Positions 1 through 6,022 of a DNA stretch of 11,796 nt are shown piece by piece (the stretch's first letter is position 1; the number at the start of each line of letters is the position of its first letter). Under the pieces are notes generated by a model. It was given only the letters and a program-made list of their open reading frames with translations, was not told the origin of the DNA and did no database searches. The stretch comes from Paracoccaceae bacterium (lineage in GTDB: Bacteria > Pseudomonadota > Alphaproteobacteria > Rhodobacterales > Rhodobacteraceae). The position numbers and the translations under genes are program-made. The stretch is from NCBI GenBank assembly GCA_003561595.1, contig PWWF01000438.1, positions 1-11,796 of the forward strand, written 5' to 3'.

Positions 1-399
1 GGCGGCAATGCGCTGAAATTCTACGCGAGCGTGCGGCTGGATATCCGGCGCATTGGCTCGATCAAGGACCGCGACGAAGTGGTGGGCAACCAGACCCGCG
101 TCAAGGTCGTCAAGAACAAGGTCGCGCCGCCCTTCAAGCAGGTGGAATTCGACATCATGTATGGCGAGGGGATCTCCAAACGCGGCGAATTGCTCGATCT
201 GGGTGTGAAAGCCGGTGTGGTCGAGAAATCGGGCGCCTGGTATTCCTATGGCGATGAACGCATCGGGCAGGGGCGCGAGAATGCCAAGACCTTCCTGAAG
301 GATAATCCGCAAATGGCCCATGAGATCGAGGACCGCATCCGCGCGGCCCATGGGCTGGATTTCCATATGAGCGATGATGAGGCACTGACCGAAGAGTGA
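1..399 (+). CDS. recA: RecA recombinase, C-terminal part (5' end outside window)
   Basis: This is the last 132 residues of RecA, the ATP-dependent DNA strand-exchange protein that also triggers LexA cleavage in the SOS response. The reading frame is open from base 1. It shows the end of the ATPase core ([17 protein letters not shown]), then the conserved [19 protein letters not shown] stretch, followed by [11 protein letters not shown] and the C-terminal lobe with [17 protein letters not shown]. The protein ends in the acidic tail DDEALTEE typical of bacterial RecA. About two thirds of the protein, including Walker A, lies upstream of the window. A long hairpin begins 15 bases after the stop, so recA probably ends its transcript here. 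The assignment is secure from the sequence. Confidence 0.98.
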   Translation, partial: GGNALKFYASVRLDIRRIGSIKDRDEVVGNQTRVKVVKNKVAPPFKQVEFDIMYGEGISKRGELLDLGVKAGVVEKSGAWYSYGDERIGQGRENAKTFLKDNPQMAHEIEDRIRAAHGLDFHMSDDEALTEE

Positions 400-413
400 G
401 TTGTCCGGGGTAG

Positions 414-453
414 GGGGCTGCCCAAGGTGGCTTAACCCAGCTTGGGCAGCCCC
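414..453 (+). terminator. Hairpin after recA, probable terminator
   Basis: A perfect 13-bp stem (414-426 with 441-453, arms GGGGCTGCCCAAG and CTTGGGCAGCCCC) starts 15 bases after the recA stop. Inside the 14-base loop, TGG (428-430) can pair with CCA (437-439). There is no T-run on either side, so it is not a textbook intrinsic terminator. It may work as a U-less terminator, as a 3'-end stabiliser, or together with Rho. No other role is suggested by position. Confidence 0.7.
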
Positions 454-761
454 ATCCGTTGGACCGCGGGTCAGGTCGCTGCGCTGAATATGCGGCAACC
501 TGATCCTGTCATGTGTCGGAGCGTGCGCGCCCCCAGCAGGGCGGGCATCTGACCGTCGGGATAACGTCGCAGGCGGCGATCGGTCCCGTATCGACCGGCT
601 GACGCATCTGCTATCCGTGATCCACGGACGCGACTGGTCCGTCGGGGGTCTTGCATGCCTGTCGAATTGCATGCGCGCCGAGAGTCGGGCGGCATGGGAT
701 TCTGAGCCGCGCTTGGCGGGGACCGTTTTTCAGACAGCGAAACAGGGGGCTTTTCAACTGG
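454..761. other. About 300 bp without a convincing gene, between recA and tRNA-Pro
   Basis: No open frame here has a recognisable protein, a good ribosome-binding site or a plausible composition. Two overlapping frames on opposite strands (minus 471-695, plus 617-946) read as low-complexity arginine-rich shadows, and the plus one runs straight through the tRNA. What can be seen is structural. There is a short hairpin TCCGTG-ATC-CACGGA at 614-628. Its 3' side (CGGAC 625-629) can alternatively pair with GTCCG at 637-641. There is also a direct repeat of TTGCATGC at 651-658 and 667-674. Decayed sequence or a small untranslated RNA are both possible. Confidence 0.5.
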
Positions 762-835
762 TCGGAGTGAGAGGATTCGAACCTCCGACCCCCTGCTCCC
801 GAAGCAGGTGCGCTACCAGGCTGCGCTACACTCCG
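762..835 (-). tRNA. tRNA-Pro (anticodon CGG)
   Basis: Read on the minus strand the gene folds into a full cloverleaf of 74 bases. The acceptor stem CGGAGTG (829-835) pairs with CACTCCG (763-769), with discriminator A at 762. The D arm carries AGCGCAGCCTGGTAGCGC. The anticodon stem CCTGC/GCAGG encloses the loop TTCGGGA, which gives anticodon CGG (plus-strand 799-801), decoding the proline codon CCG. The T arm has GGTTCGAATCC. The 3' CCA is not encoded, since the next bases are CAG, so it must be added by tRNA nucleotidyltransferase after trimming. A good promoter lies just upstream. CCG is likely a heavily used proline codon in this GC-rich genome. Confidence 0.97.
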
Positions 836-847
836 ACCGATGGGACG

Positions 848-876
848 CCTATAAAAGACCGTCGCGCGCTTGACAA
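848..876 (-). promoter_or_regulatory. Sigma-70-type promoter of tRNA-Pro
   Basis: On the minus strand a -35 box TTGTCA (871-876) is separated by exactly 17 bp from a -10 box TATAGG (848-853). The predicted start near 841 leaves a leader of only about six bases before the mature tRNA 5' end at 835, as is common for tRNA genes. On the plus strand the same site reads TTGACA (870-875), but no credible -10 follows for rnd. Confidence 0.75.
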
Positions 877-970
877 GAGCAGGTCTTCGCGGGGGCTCTC
901 CGGGCGAGGCTTTTCAAGCCCCGGATATTTGCCTAGACAGGCATAGCGACCGAGGGGGTATCTGCGCCAT

Positions 971-2152
971 ATGAAACTGATTACAACGACCGACGCGCTT
1001 GAGAGCTTTTGCGCGGCCGCCCATGACGCTGCTTATGTGACCATCGACACCGAGTTTCTGCGCGAGCGCACGTATTACTCGAAACTCTGCCTGCTGCAGA
1101 TGGCGCTGCCCGGACCGGATGGCCCCGAGGACGGGCCGGCGGTGCTGGTCGATCCGCTGGCGGACGGCATATCGCTCGATCCGTTCTATGCGCTGTTGCG
1201 CGACCAGAGCACCGTCAAGGTGCTGCATGCCGCGCGGCAGGATCTGGAGATCTTCTTTATCGAGGGCGGCGTGCTGCCCGATCCGCTGTTTGACACGCAG
1301 ATCGCGGCAATGGTCTGCGGTTTTGGCGATCAGGCGGGGTATGAAACGCTGGTACGCAAGCTGGCCAAGGGGCGGATCGACAAATCCTCGCGCTTTACCG
1401 ACTGGTCGCGCCGTCCGCTTTCGGATGCGCAGCTCAGCTACGCGCTGGCCGATGTGACCCATCTGCGCGTGATCTATGAGAAACTGGCGGCCAAGCTGGC
1501 AGCGAACGGGCGCGAGGGCTGGCTGGCCGAGGAACTGGCCACGCTGAACGACCCCGCCACCTATGTCACCCGCCCGCAAGAGGCGTGGATGCGGGTCAAG
1601 ACGCGCAATGATTCGGGCCGCTTTCTGGCGATCCTGCGCGAATTGGCGGCCTTTCGCGAGGAGTATGCCCAATCGCGTAATGTGCCGCGTTCGCGCGTGT
1701 TCAAGGATGATGCGCTTCTGGAACTGGCCTCGGTCAAGCCGCGCGCGACGGATGATCTGTCGCGCACCCGGCTTTTGATGCGCGAGGCACGCAAGGGCGA
1801 TATCGCGCAGGGCATTGTCGAGGCCGTGAAACGCGGGCTGGACTGTCCGCCCGATGCCTTTCCCAGCCTGCCCGGCATTCGCGAGAACATGAATGTGAAC
1901 CCGGCGCTGGCGGACCTCTTGCGCGTGCTGCTCAAGGCCAAATCCGATGCGACGGGGGTGGCCGCGCGGCTGATCGCCTCGGCCGCCGATCTGGATGCGC
2001 TGGCGGCGGGGCTGCGCGATGTGCCTGCGCTCTCGGGCTGGCGCGCGGATGTGTTCGGGCAGGACGCGCTGCGCCTGTGCGACGGGGCCGTGGGCCTTGC
2101 CGTGCGGGGCGAGCGCGTTGCGGTCGTGGCGCTGCCGCAGGAACGCGCCTAG
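971..2152 (+). CDS. rnd: Ribonuclease D
   Basis: This 393-residue protein is a DEDD-family 3'-to-5' exoribonuclease that trims tRNA precursors and other structured RNAs. The exonuclease domain fills about residues 1-175. Exo I is IDTEF (D26, E28), Exo II lies in VLHAARQDLE (D91), and Exo III is YALAD (Y157, D161), so the metal-binding acids are all present. A single HRDC-type helical RNA-binding region follows at about 205-285, then a more variable C-terminal part. The length fits RNase D (about 375-390). The start was chosen at the ATG preceded by GAGGGGG (952-958), 12 bases upstream. The gene diverges from tRNA-Pro, whose precursor is a plausible substrate. Its TAG stop overlaps the stop of the convergent lipoprotein gene. 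Confidence 0.96.
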   Translation: MKLITTTDALESFCAAAHDAAYVTIDTEFLRERTYYSKLCLLQMALPGPDGPEDGPAVLVDPLADGISLDPFYALLRDQSTVKVLHAARQDLEIFFIEGGVLPDPLFDTQIAAMVCGFGDQAGYETLVRKLAKGRIDKSSRFTDWSRRPLSDAQLSYALADVTHLRVIYEKLAAKLAANGREGWLAEELATLNDPATYVTRPQEAWMRVKTRNDSGRFLAILRELAAFREEYAQSRNVPRSRVFKDDALLELASVKPRATDDLSRTRLLMREARKGDIAQGIVEAVKRGLDCPPDAFPSLPGIRENMNVNPALADLLRVLLKAKSDATGVAARLIASAADLDALAAGLRDVPALSGWRADVFGQDALRLCDGAVGLAVRGERVAVVALPQERA

Positions 2153-2604
2153 CGGTTCATGCTCCGCGCATTCTGGGCCCCGCGCACGATGATCTGGCGC
2201 GCCCCGGCAAGGCGCGTGTTGGACACTGCCACGCTGGCATCGACGCGGCGTGTCGCGTCCGAGGTCGTGGGGACAGGGCTGCGCGAGGGCGCGAACACGA
2301 ATTCATAGATCAGCGCGCCGTCAACCGGGCGGCCATCATTGATGGGGCGAAGTTCCACATCCCAGGCCCCGGCCGATTCGGTCTGGCCCACAGCGCGGAC
2401 CAGCGCGCCGGTGCTTGTATTCAGCACTTCCATCTCGGTTATGACAGGCACCAGCAGGCGGGCATCGGCGCGGGTATCCCAGCCCCCTGGCGGCACCAAT
2501 GTCTCGGTGCTGCTGCCGCCGAACCAGGTCATCGGGTTCAGTCGCGACCCGCAGGCCCCGAGCGCCAGCACCGTCACCAGGGCGACCATCAGGGGCATTC
2601 GCAT
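2149..2604 (-). CDS. Small lipoprotein of unknown function
   Basis: This encodes a predicted 151-residue secreted lipoprotein. The chosen start (ATG at 2602-2604) has AAAGG seven bases upstream and gives a compact signal peptide ending in the lipobox LGAC (C18). Longer in-frame starts, up to 2754, would add 50 residues that spoil the signal and run towards the sufE start, so I reject them. After the cysteine comes SRLNPMTWFGG, a motif I recall from conserved hypothetical lipoproteins of Rhodobacterales. The rest is a soluble periplasmic domain with no motif I recognise. The gene converges on rnd: the two stop codons overlap within the tetramer CTAG (2149-2152), so there is no room for a terminator. 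Function is unknown. The lipoprotein call is firm and the start is likely. Confidence 0.85.
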   Translation of the reverse strand: MRMPLMVALVTVLALGACGSRLNPMTWFGGSSTETLVPPGGWDTRADARLLVPVITEMEVLNTSTGALVRAVGQTESAGAWDVELRPINDGRPVDGALIYEFVFAPSRSPVPTTSDATRRVDASVAVSNTRLAGARQIIVRGAQNARSMNR

Positions 2605-2747
2605 TGGGAAACCTTTCGCTGCACCGATTTGCTGCCCCATTGGGTAGCGCATGATGGCGGCGTTGAAAAGCATGGCCTTGCACGGGCTGGACGCATGGCG
2701 ACCGGGGCCATATGTAGCACCAGACACAACACGGATCAGAGAGAGCA

Positions 2748-3170
2748 ATGGCACACGAGGCGTTTGAGGAGATTGTCGAGACGTTCGAGTTTCTGGATGA
2801 CTGGGAAGATCGCTACCGCCATGTTATCGAGATGGGCCGCGCGATGCCGCCCATGCCGGACGCGCTCAAGACCGAAGCGACCAAGGTCAATGGCTGCGCC
2901 AGTCAGGTCTGGATTCATCCGCGCATCGATGGGGCGGGCGAAGAGGCCGTGTTCGATTTCACTGGCGACAGTGACGCAATGATCGTGCGTGGTCTGATCG
3001 CGGTGCTGCACGCGCTCTATGCCGGGCAGCGCCTGTCCGATGTGCGCCGGACCGATGCGATGGCCGAACTGAAGCGGCTGGGGCTGGATGAGCACCTGTC
3101 TTCGCAACGCTCCAACGGGTTGCGCGCCATGGTGGGCCGGATCGAGGGGATCGCGGCCAGCGCCGGTTAG
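2748..3170 (+). CDS. sufE: SufE-family sulfur acceptor protein
   Basis: This 140-residue cytoplasmic protein belongs to the SufE family, which takes persulfide sulfur from a cysteine desulfurase and passes it to the SufBCD scaffold. The family signature is clear: FEFLDDWEDRYRHVIEMGR near the N-terminus, MPPMPDALKTEATKVNGCASQVW around the active-site loop with acceptor C50, and the C-terminal RSNGLRAMVGRI. Length matches the family (about 138-145). The ATG follows a purine-rich GAGAGAG Shine-Dalgarno region. The gene is separate from the suf operon that begins near 7622. It stands 73 bases ahead of fabD and may share a transcript with it. I found no convincing promoter in the 143-bp gap upstream; a weak TGGACG/TATGTA pair at 2688-2716 is the best candidate. 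Confidence 0.95.
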   Translation: MAHEAFEEIVETFEFLDDWEDRYRHVIEMGRAMPPMPDALKTEATKVNGCASQVWIHPRIDGAGEEAVFDFTGDSDAMIVRGLIAVLHALYAGQRLSDVRRTDAMAELKRLGLDEHLSSQRSNGLRAMVGRIEGIAASAG

Positions 3171-3243
3171 CCGCCCTGCAGGGATTGCGCCGCCCGCCCG
3201 ATTGCGCCACATGAGGGACCATGTTGGCGAGAGGGAGAGGCAG

Positions 3244-4173
3244 ATGAGCCGAGCATTCGTATTTCCGGGGCAGGGGGCGCAGACCATTGGCATGGGCCGC
3301 GCGCTGGCCGAGGCCTATCCACAGGCCCGCGCGATCTTTGACGAGGTCGATGATGCCCTGGGCGAAAAGCTGTCCACCCTGATCTGGGACGGCGAGAGCG
3401 ATCAGTTGACGCTGACGGCCAATGCCCAGCCCGCGCTGATGGCAACCTCGATGGCGGCGATGCGCGCGCTGGAGGTCGAGGGCGTCGCCATCACCGATGC
3501 CGCCTATGTCGCCGGGCATTCGCTGGGGGAATATTCCGCGCTCGCGGCCAGCGGCGCGCTGAGCGTGGCTGATGCCGCGCGGCTGTTGCGCATTCGCGGG
3601 GCCGCGATGCAAGAGGCCGTTCCCGTGGGCGAAGGGGCCATGGCCGCGCTGCTGGGTCTGGATTTCGCTGCCGCCAGCGCTGTCGCGCAGGACGCAGCGC
3701 AGGGCGATGTCTGTCAGGCCGCCAATGACAATGACCCAGCGCAGGTGGTCGTATCCGGCCACAAGGCGGCCGTGGAACGCGCGGTCACGCTGGCCAAGGA
3801 ACGCGGCGCGCGGCGTGCGATGTTGCTGCCCGTCTCTGCCCCGTTCCACTGCGCCCTGATGCAGCCTGCGGCCGAGGCGATGGAAGCGGCGCTGGCGGAT
3901 GTGACCCTGCGCGCGCCCATGGTGCCGCTGGTCGCAAATGTCCGGGCAGAAGCCGTGCAGGACGCTGGCGAGATCCGCGCGCTGCTGGTGGCGCAGGTCA
4001 CCGGATCGGTCCGCTGGCGCGAGTCTGTCATGTGGATGGCCCGGCAGGGCGTGACGAGCTTTTGGGAAATCGGCGCGGGCAAGGCGCTGTCGGGCATGAT
4101 CCGGCGCATCGCGCGCGAGGCCGAGACGCGCAATTTCGCCACGCCCGAGGATGTGGCCGCCCTGCGCGCCTGA
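3244..4173 (+). CDS. fabD: Malonyl-CoA:ACP transacylase
   Basis: FabD moves the malonyl group from CoA to acyl carrier protein, supplying the extender unit for fatty acid synthesis. The 309-residue protein has the N-terminal FPGQGAQ (residues 7-13), the nucleophile elbow GHSLGEYS with catalytic S93, and SAPFHCALM with catalytic H202. It ends in the usual WEIGAGKALSGMIRR region. The start at 3244 sits just after a strong GAGGGAGAGG site (3230-3240). An upstream in-frame extension exists but carries no homology. In many relatives fabG follows fabD. Here the next gene is a convergent lipoprotein gene only four bases from the stop. The two stops lie in a small perfect palindrome (4169-4182, CCTGA-GCGT-TCAGG). 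Confidence 0.97.
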   Translation: MSRAFVFPGQGAQTIGMGRALAEAYPQARAIFDEVDDALGEKLSTLIWDGESDQLTLTANAQPALMATSMAAMRALEVEGVAITDAAYVAGHSLGEYSALAASGALSVADAARLLRIRGAAMQEAVPVGEGAMAALLGLDFAAASAVAQDAAQGDVCQAANDNDPAQVVVSGHKAAVERAVTLAKERGARRAMLLPVSAPFHCALMQPAAEAMEAALADVTLRAPMVPLVANVRAEAVQDAGEIRALLVAQVTGSVRWRESVMWMARQGVTSFWEIGAGKALSGMIRRIAREAETRNFATPEDVAALRA

Positions 4174-4177
4174 GCGT

Positions 4178-4735
4178 TCAGGGGATGATGCGGGTGTATT
4201 TCACGCCCGAAAGCGACGCGCCCGCCATGATCCCTGACTGGCCGAACACCACGGCGATCACGGGCGCAAACTGGGTCGTCGTCTCGGTCCCCATGGACCC
4301 GCCTTGCGTGGGCGTGGCATAGCGCAGATCGGCGCTGGCCGCCCAGCCGGGCGAGAACCGGAAATCCGACAGCGCCTGTTCGGTCATGAAAAACAGGGCA
4401 TGCGCATATTGCTGCGCACCGGCCTGCAACCCTATGCTTGCGCGGGTGGCGCGATAGTAATCGACCGTCGCGTCATTGATGCGCAGCGCACCCCGCCCAG
4501 TGGCGCCGCCGATGATGAATCCGCCTTCGGTCACGACCGGGATGTAGAGGATGCCGCGCGACTTCTCGAACAGTTCTTCCAGTCCGGGATAATTGCTGCG
4601 CAGGAAGTCGCGGGCGGCATCGACGCGCGCGTCAAGCTCGGCCGCTCCCTCGCTGCCGATCGGGTTTCCGCAGGCGGCAAGCGCTGCCATTGCGCCCAGC
4701 CCGAGGATCACGCCCCGGCGTGGAAAGTCTGTCAT
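4178..4735 (-). CDS. SYLF-domain (Ysc84-type) lipoprotein
   Basis: The predicted product is a 185-residue exported lipoprotein with a SYLF domain, a fold linked in other organisms to phosphoinositide or lipid binding; its bacterial role is unsettled. The start at 4735 is preceded by AGAGGG with a seven-base spacer, far better than the upstream in-frame ATG at 4777. The N-terminus MTDFPRRGVILGLG ends in lipobox LAAC (C22). The paired arginines at 6-7 raise the possibility of Tat export. SYLF features follow from about residue 35: SRGILYIPVVTEGGFIIGG, a GRGAL glycine turn, ASIGLQAGAQ, and a C-terminal AGASLSGVKYTRI. The gene has its own likely promoter at 4862-4890 and an unusual structured leader. 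It is the last of four minus-strand genes. Confidence 0.9.
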   Translation of the reverse strand: MTDFPRRGVILGLGAMAALAACGNPIGSEGAAELDARVDAARDFLRSNYPGLEELFEKSRGILYIPVVTEGGFIIGGATGRGALRINDATVDYYRATRASIGLQAGAQQYAHALFFMTEQALSDFRFSPGWAASADLRYATPTQGGSMGTETTTQFAPVIAVVFGQSGIMAGASLSGVKYTRIIP

Positions 4736-4747
4736 GGATCTACCCTC

Positions 4748-4793
4748 TGCTCGTGCCCGTTCGGGGCTTTTGCTCATGCCCGTTCCGGGCTTG
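4748..4793. repeat. Tandem 23-bp imperfect repeat, each unit a small hairpin
   Basis: Two adjacent 23-base units (4748-4770 and 4771-4793) match at 20 positions, with differences at unit positions 6, 16 and 23. Each contains GCCC-N5-GGGC (4755-4767 and 4778-4790), so each can form its own stem. They lie 13 bases upstream of the SYLF gene start, inside its predicted leader. On the plus strand each stem is followed by T-rich sequence, but no plus-strand gene ends here. Confidence 0.7.
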
Positions 4794-4819
4794 TTGATTT
4801 TGTGACCATGTGCGCCGCA

Positions 4820-4838
4820 CTGCCCGGTCAGCGGGCAG
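4820..4838 (-). promoter_or_regulatory. Hairpin in the leader of the SYLF gene
   Basis: A perfect 7-bp stem CTGCCCG (4820-4826) and CGGGCAG (4832-4838) encloses a five-base loop. With the two hairpins of the tandem repeat it gives three GC-rich stems in the roughly 120-base leader predicted from the promoter at 4862-4890. It might fold with the repeats or influence hemB read-through. Its function is unknown. Confidence 0.45.
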
Positions 4839-4861
4839 GCGACACCACGATATTGGGCAAA

Positions 4862-4890
4862 ACTATAGACCAGCGCGCGCGCCCTGTCAT
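4862..4890 (-). promoter_or_regulatory. Probable promoter of the SYLF lipoprotein gene
   Basis: On the minus strand ATGACA (4885-4890) and TATAGT (4862-4867) are separated by 17 bp, close to a sigma-70 consensus pair. The expected start near 4855 would leave a leader of about 120 bases before the ATG at 4735. It lies 57 bases past the hemB stop, so the gene could be expressed apart from hemB. Confidence 0.65.
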
Positions 4891-4946
4891 CTGTTCCTGC
4901 GCGCGATATGCGCTAACCGGCAGTCCTGCGCCGAAGAAAAAGCCGA

Positions 4947-5948
4947 TCAGGCGTTCAATGCAGCGGCGACACGCGGGGCAAAGTAGCTCAGCACCCCGTC
5001 ACACCCGGCGCGTTTGAAGGCCAGCAGGCTTTCCATCATGACCTTTTCGCCATCCAGCCATCCGTTCTGCGCGGCGGCCATCAGCATCGCGTATTCACCC
5101 GACACCTGATAGGCAAAGGTCGGACGGTTGAAGCGCGCCTTGGCGGCGCGGCAGATATCCAGATAGGGCATGCCGGGCTTGACCATGACCATATCCGCCC
5201 CCTCGGCCAGATCGCGCGCGACGCAGGCCAGCGCCTCTTGCGCGTTGGCGGGGTTGATCTGATAGGTCGCCTTGTCCCCCACCAGCCGCCCCGCGGCCCC
5301 CACCGCATCGCGGAACGGGCCGTAAAAGGCGCTGGCGAATTTCGCGGCATAGGACAGGATGGCGACATCGGGGTGGCCCGCGCTTTCCAGCGACATGCGC
5401 AGCGCGCCGATCCGCCCGTCCATCATGTCCGAGGGGCCCAGGATATCCGCCCCGGCCTCGGCCTGCGCCAGCCCCATCTTTACCAGCGCCTCGACCGTTT
5501 CATCGTTCAGGATCGTGCCATCCACGACCAGCCCGTCATGCCCGTTGGCATTATACGGGTCGAGCGCGATATCGGTCATGATCATCAGTTCGGGAAACCG
5601 CGCCTTGAGCGCGCGAATGGCGCGATTGGTCAGGTTCTCGGGGTTCCAGGCCTCTTCGCAGCCCTCGGTCCGCAGCGCGGGGTCCGTGTAGGGAAACAGG
5701 CAGATCGCCGGAATGCCCAGCGCGAGCGCCTGTTCCGCCGCCCCCTCCAGCCGGTCCAGCGACAGCCGGTTCACACCGGGCAGCGAGGGGATGGGCTCCT
5801 CGATGCCCGTGCCCTCGCGGATGAAGAGCGGCCAGATCAGGTCAGCGGGGCGCAGCCCCTGTTCCTGCACCATCTCGCGCAGGGCGCGCGTGCGGCGCAA
5901 ACGGCGCATCCGGGCGGCGGGAAAGGGGGCTGGGGACACTGGGGACAT
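4947..5948 (-). CDS. hemB: Porphobilinogen synthase (delta-aminolevulinic acid dehydratase)
   Basis: HemB condenses two 5-aminolevulinate molecules into porphobilinogen, the first common step of heme, bacteriochlorophyll and cobalamin tetrapyrrole synthesis. The 333-residue protein carries both active-site lysines: K203 in SYAAKFASAFYGPFRD and the Schiff-base lysine K257 in MVMVKPGMPYLD. The metal loop reads DIALDPYNANGHDG (126-139). The cysteines of zinc-type enzymes are replaced by Ala128, Asp130 and Tyr132, as in Mg-type or metal-independent homologues; the Rhodobacter capsulatus enzyme is known for lacking a zinc requirement. The start at 5948 has AGAGGT six bases upstream. A 13-residue longer form beginning at 5987 lacks such a site. 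It may be co-transcribed with the nucleotidyltransferase gene 74 bases upstream; a weak 6-bp hairpin (5990-5995 with 6007-6012) lies in the gap. Confidence 0.97.
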   Translation of the reverse strand: MSPVSPAPFPAARMRRLRRTRALREMVQEQGLRPADLIWPLFIREGTGIEEPIPSLPGVNRLSLDRLEGAAEQALALGIPAICLFPYTDPALRTEGCEEAWNPENLTNRAIRALKARFPELMIMTDIALDPYNANGHDGLVVDGTILNDETVEALVKMGLAQAEAGADILGPSDMMDGRIGALRMSLESAGHPDVAILSYAAKFASAFYGPFRDAVGAAGRLVGDKATYQINPANAQEALACVARDLAEGADMVMVKPGMPYLDICRAAKARFNRPTFAYQVSGEYAMLMAAAQNGWLDGEKVMMESLLAFKRAGCDGVLSYFAPRVAAALNA

Positions 5949-6022
5949 GGGCGCACCTCTTGTGACGGGGTTTGTCTGTCGTGCCATGCGCGGGCGCGAA
6001 AGGAAAGCCCGCAGATGGCGCG

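Noticed and set aside
870..898. Plus-strand TTGACA as the rnd promoter
   Set aside because: No acceptable -10 box lies 16-18 bp downstream, whereas the same site serves well as the -35 of the tRNA-Pro promoter on the other strand.
617..946. 109-residue plus-strand frame spanning the tRNA region
   Set aside because: It runs through tRNA-Pro in antisense; its VRGFEPPTPCSRSRCATRLRYTP stretch is a translated tRNA, a common false gene call.
2605..2754. 50-residue N-terminal extension of the small lipoprotein
   Set aside because: It would bury the signal peptide and overlap the sufE start; the ATG at 2604 has a Shine-Dalgarno site and a proper lipobox distance.
3183..3208. Repeat of GATTGCGCC twice between sufE and fabD
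   Set aside because: Only nine bases, composed of common GC-rich words, with no symmetry or promoter element; likely chance.
4755..4795. Plus-strand intrinsic terminators (hairpin plus T-rich) in the SYLF leader
   Set aside because: No plus-strand gene ends nearby; fabD stops about 580 bases upstream, and the opposite strand carries the SYLF gene.
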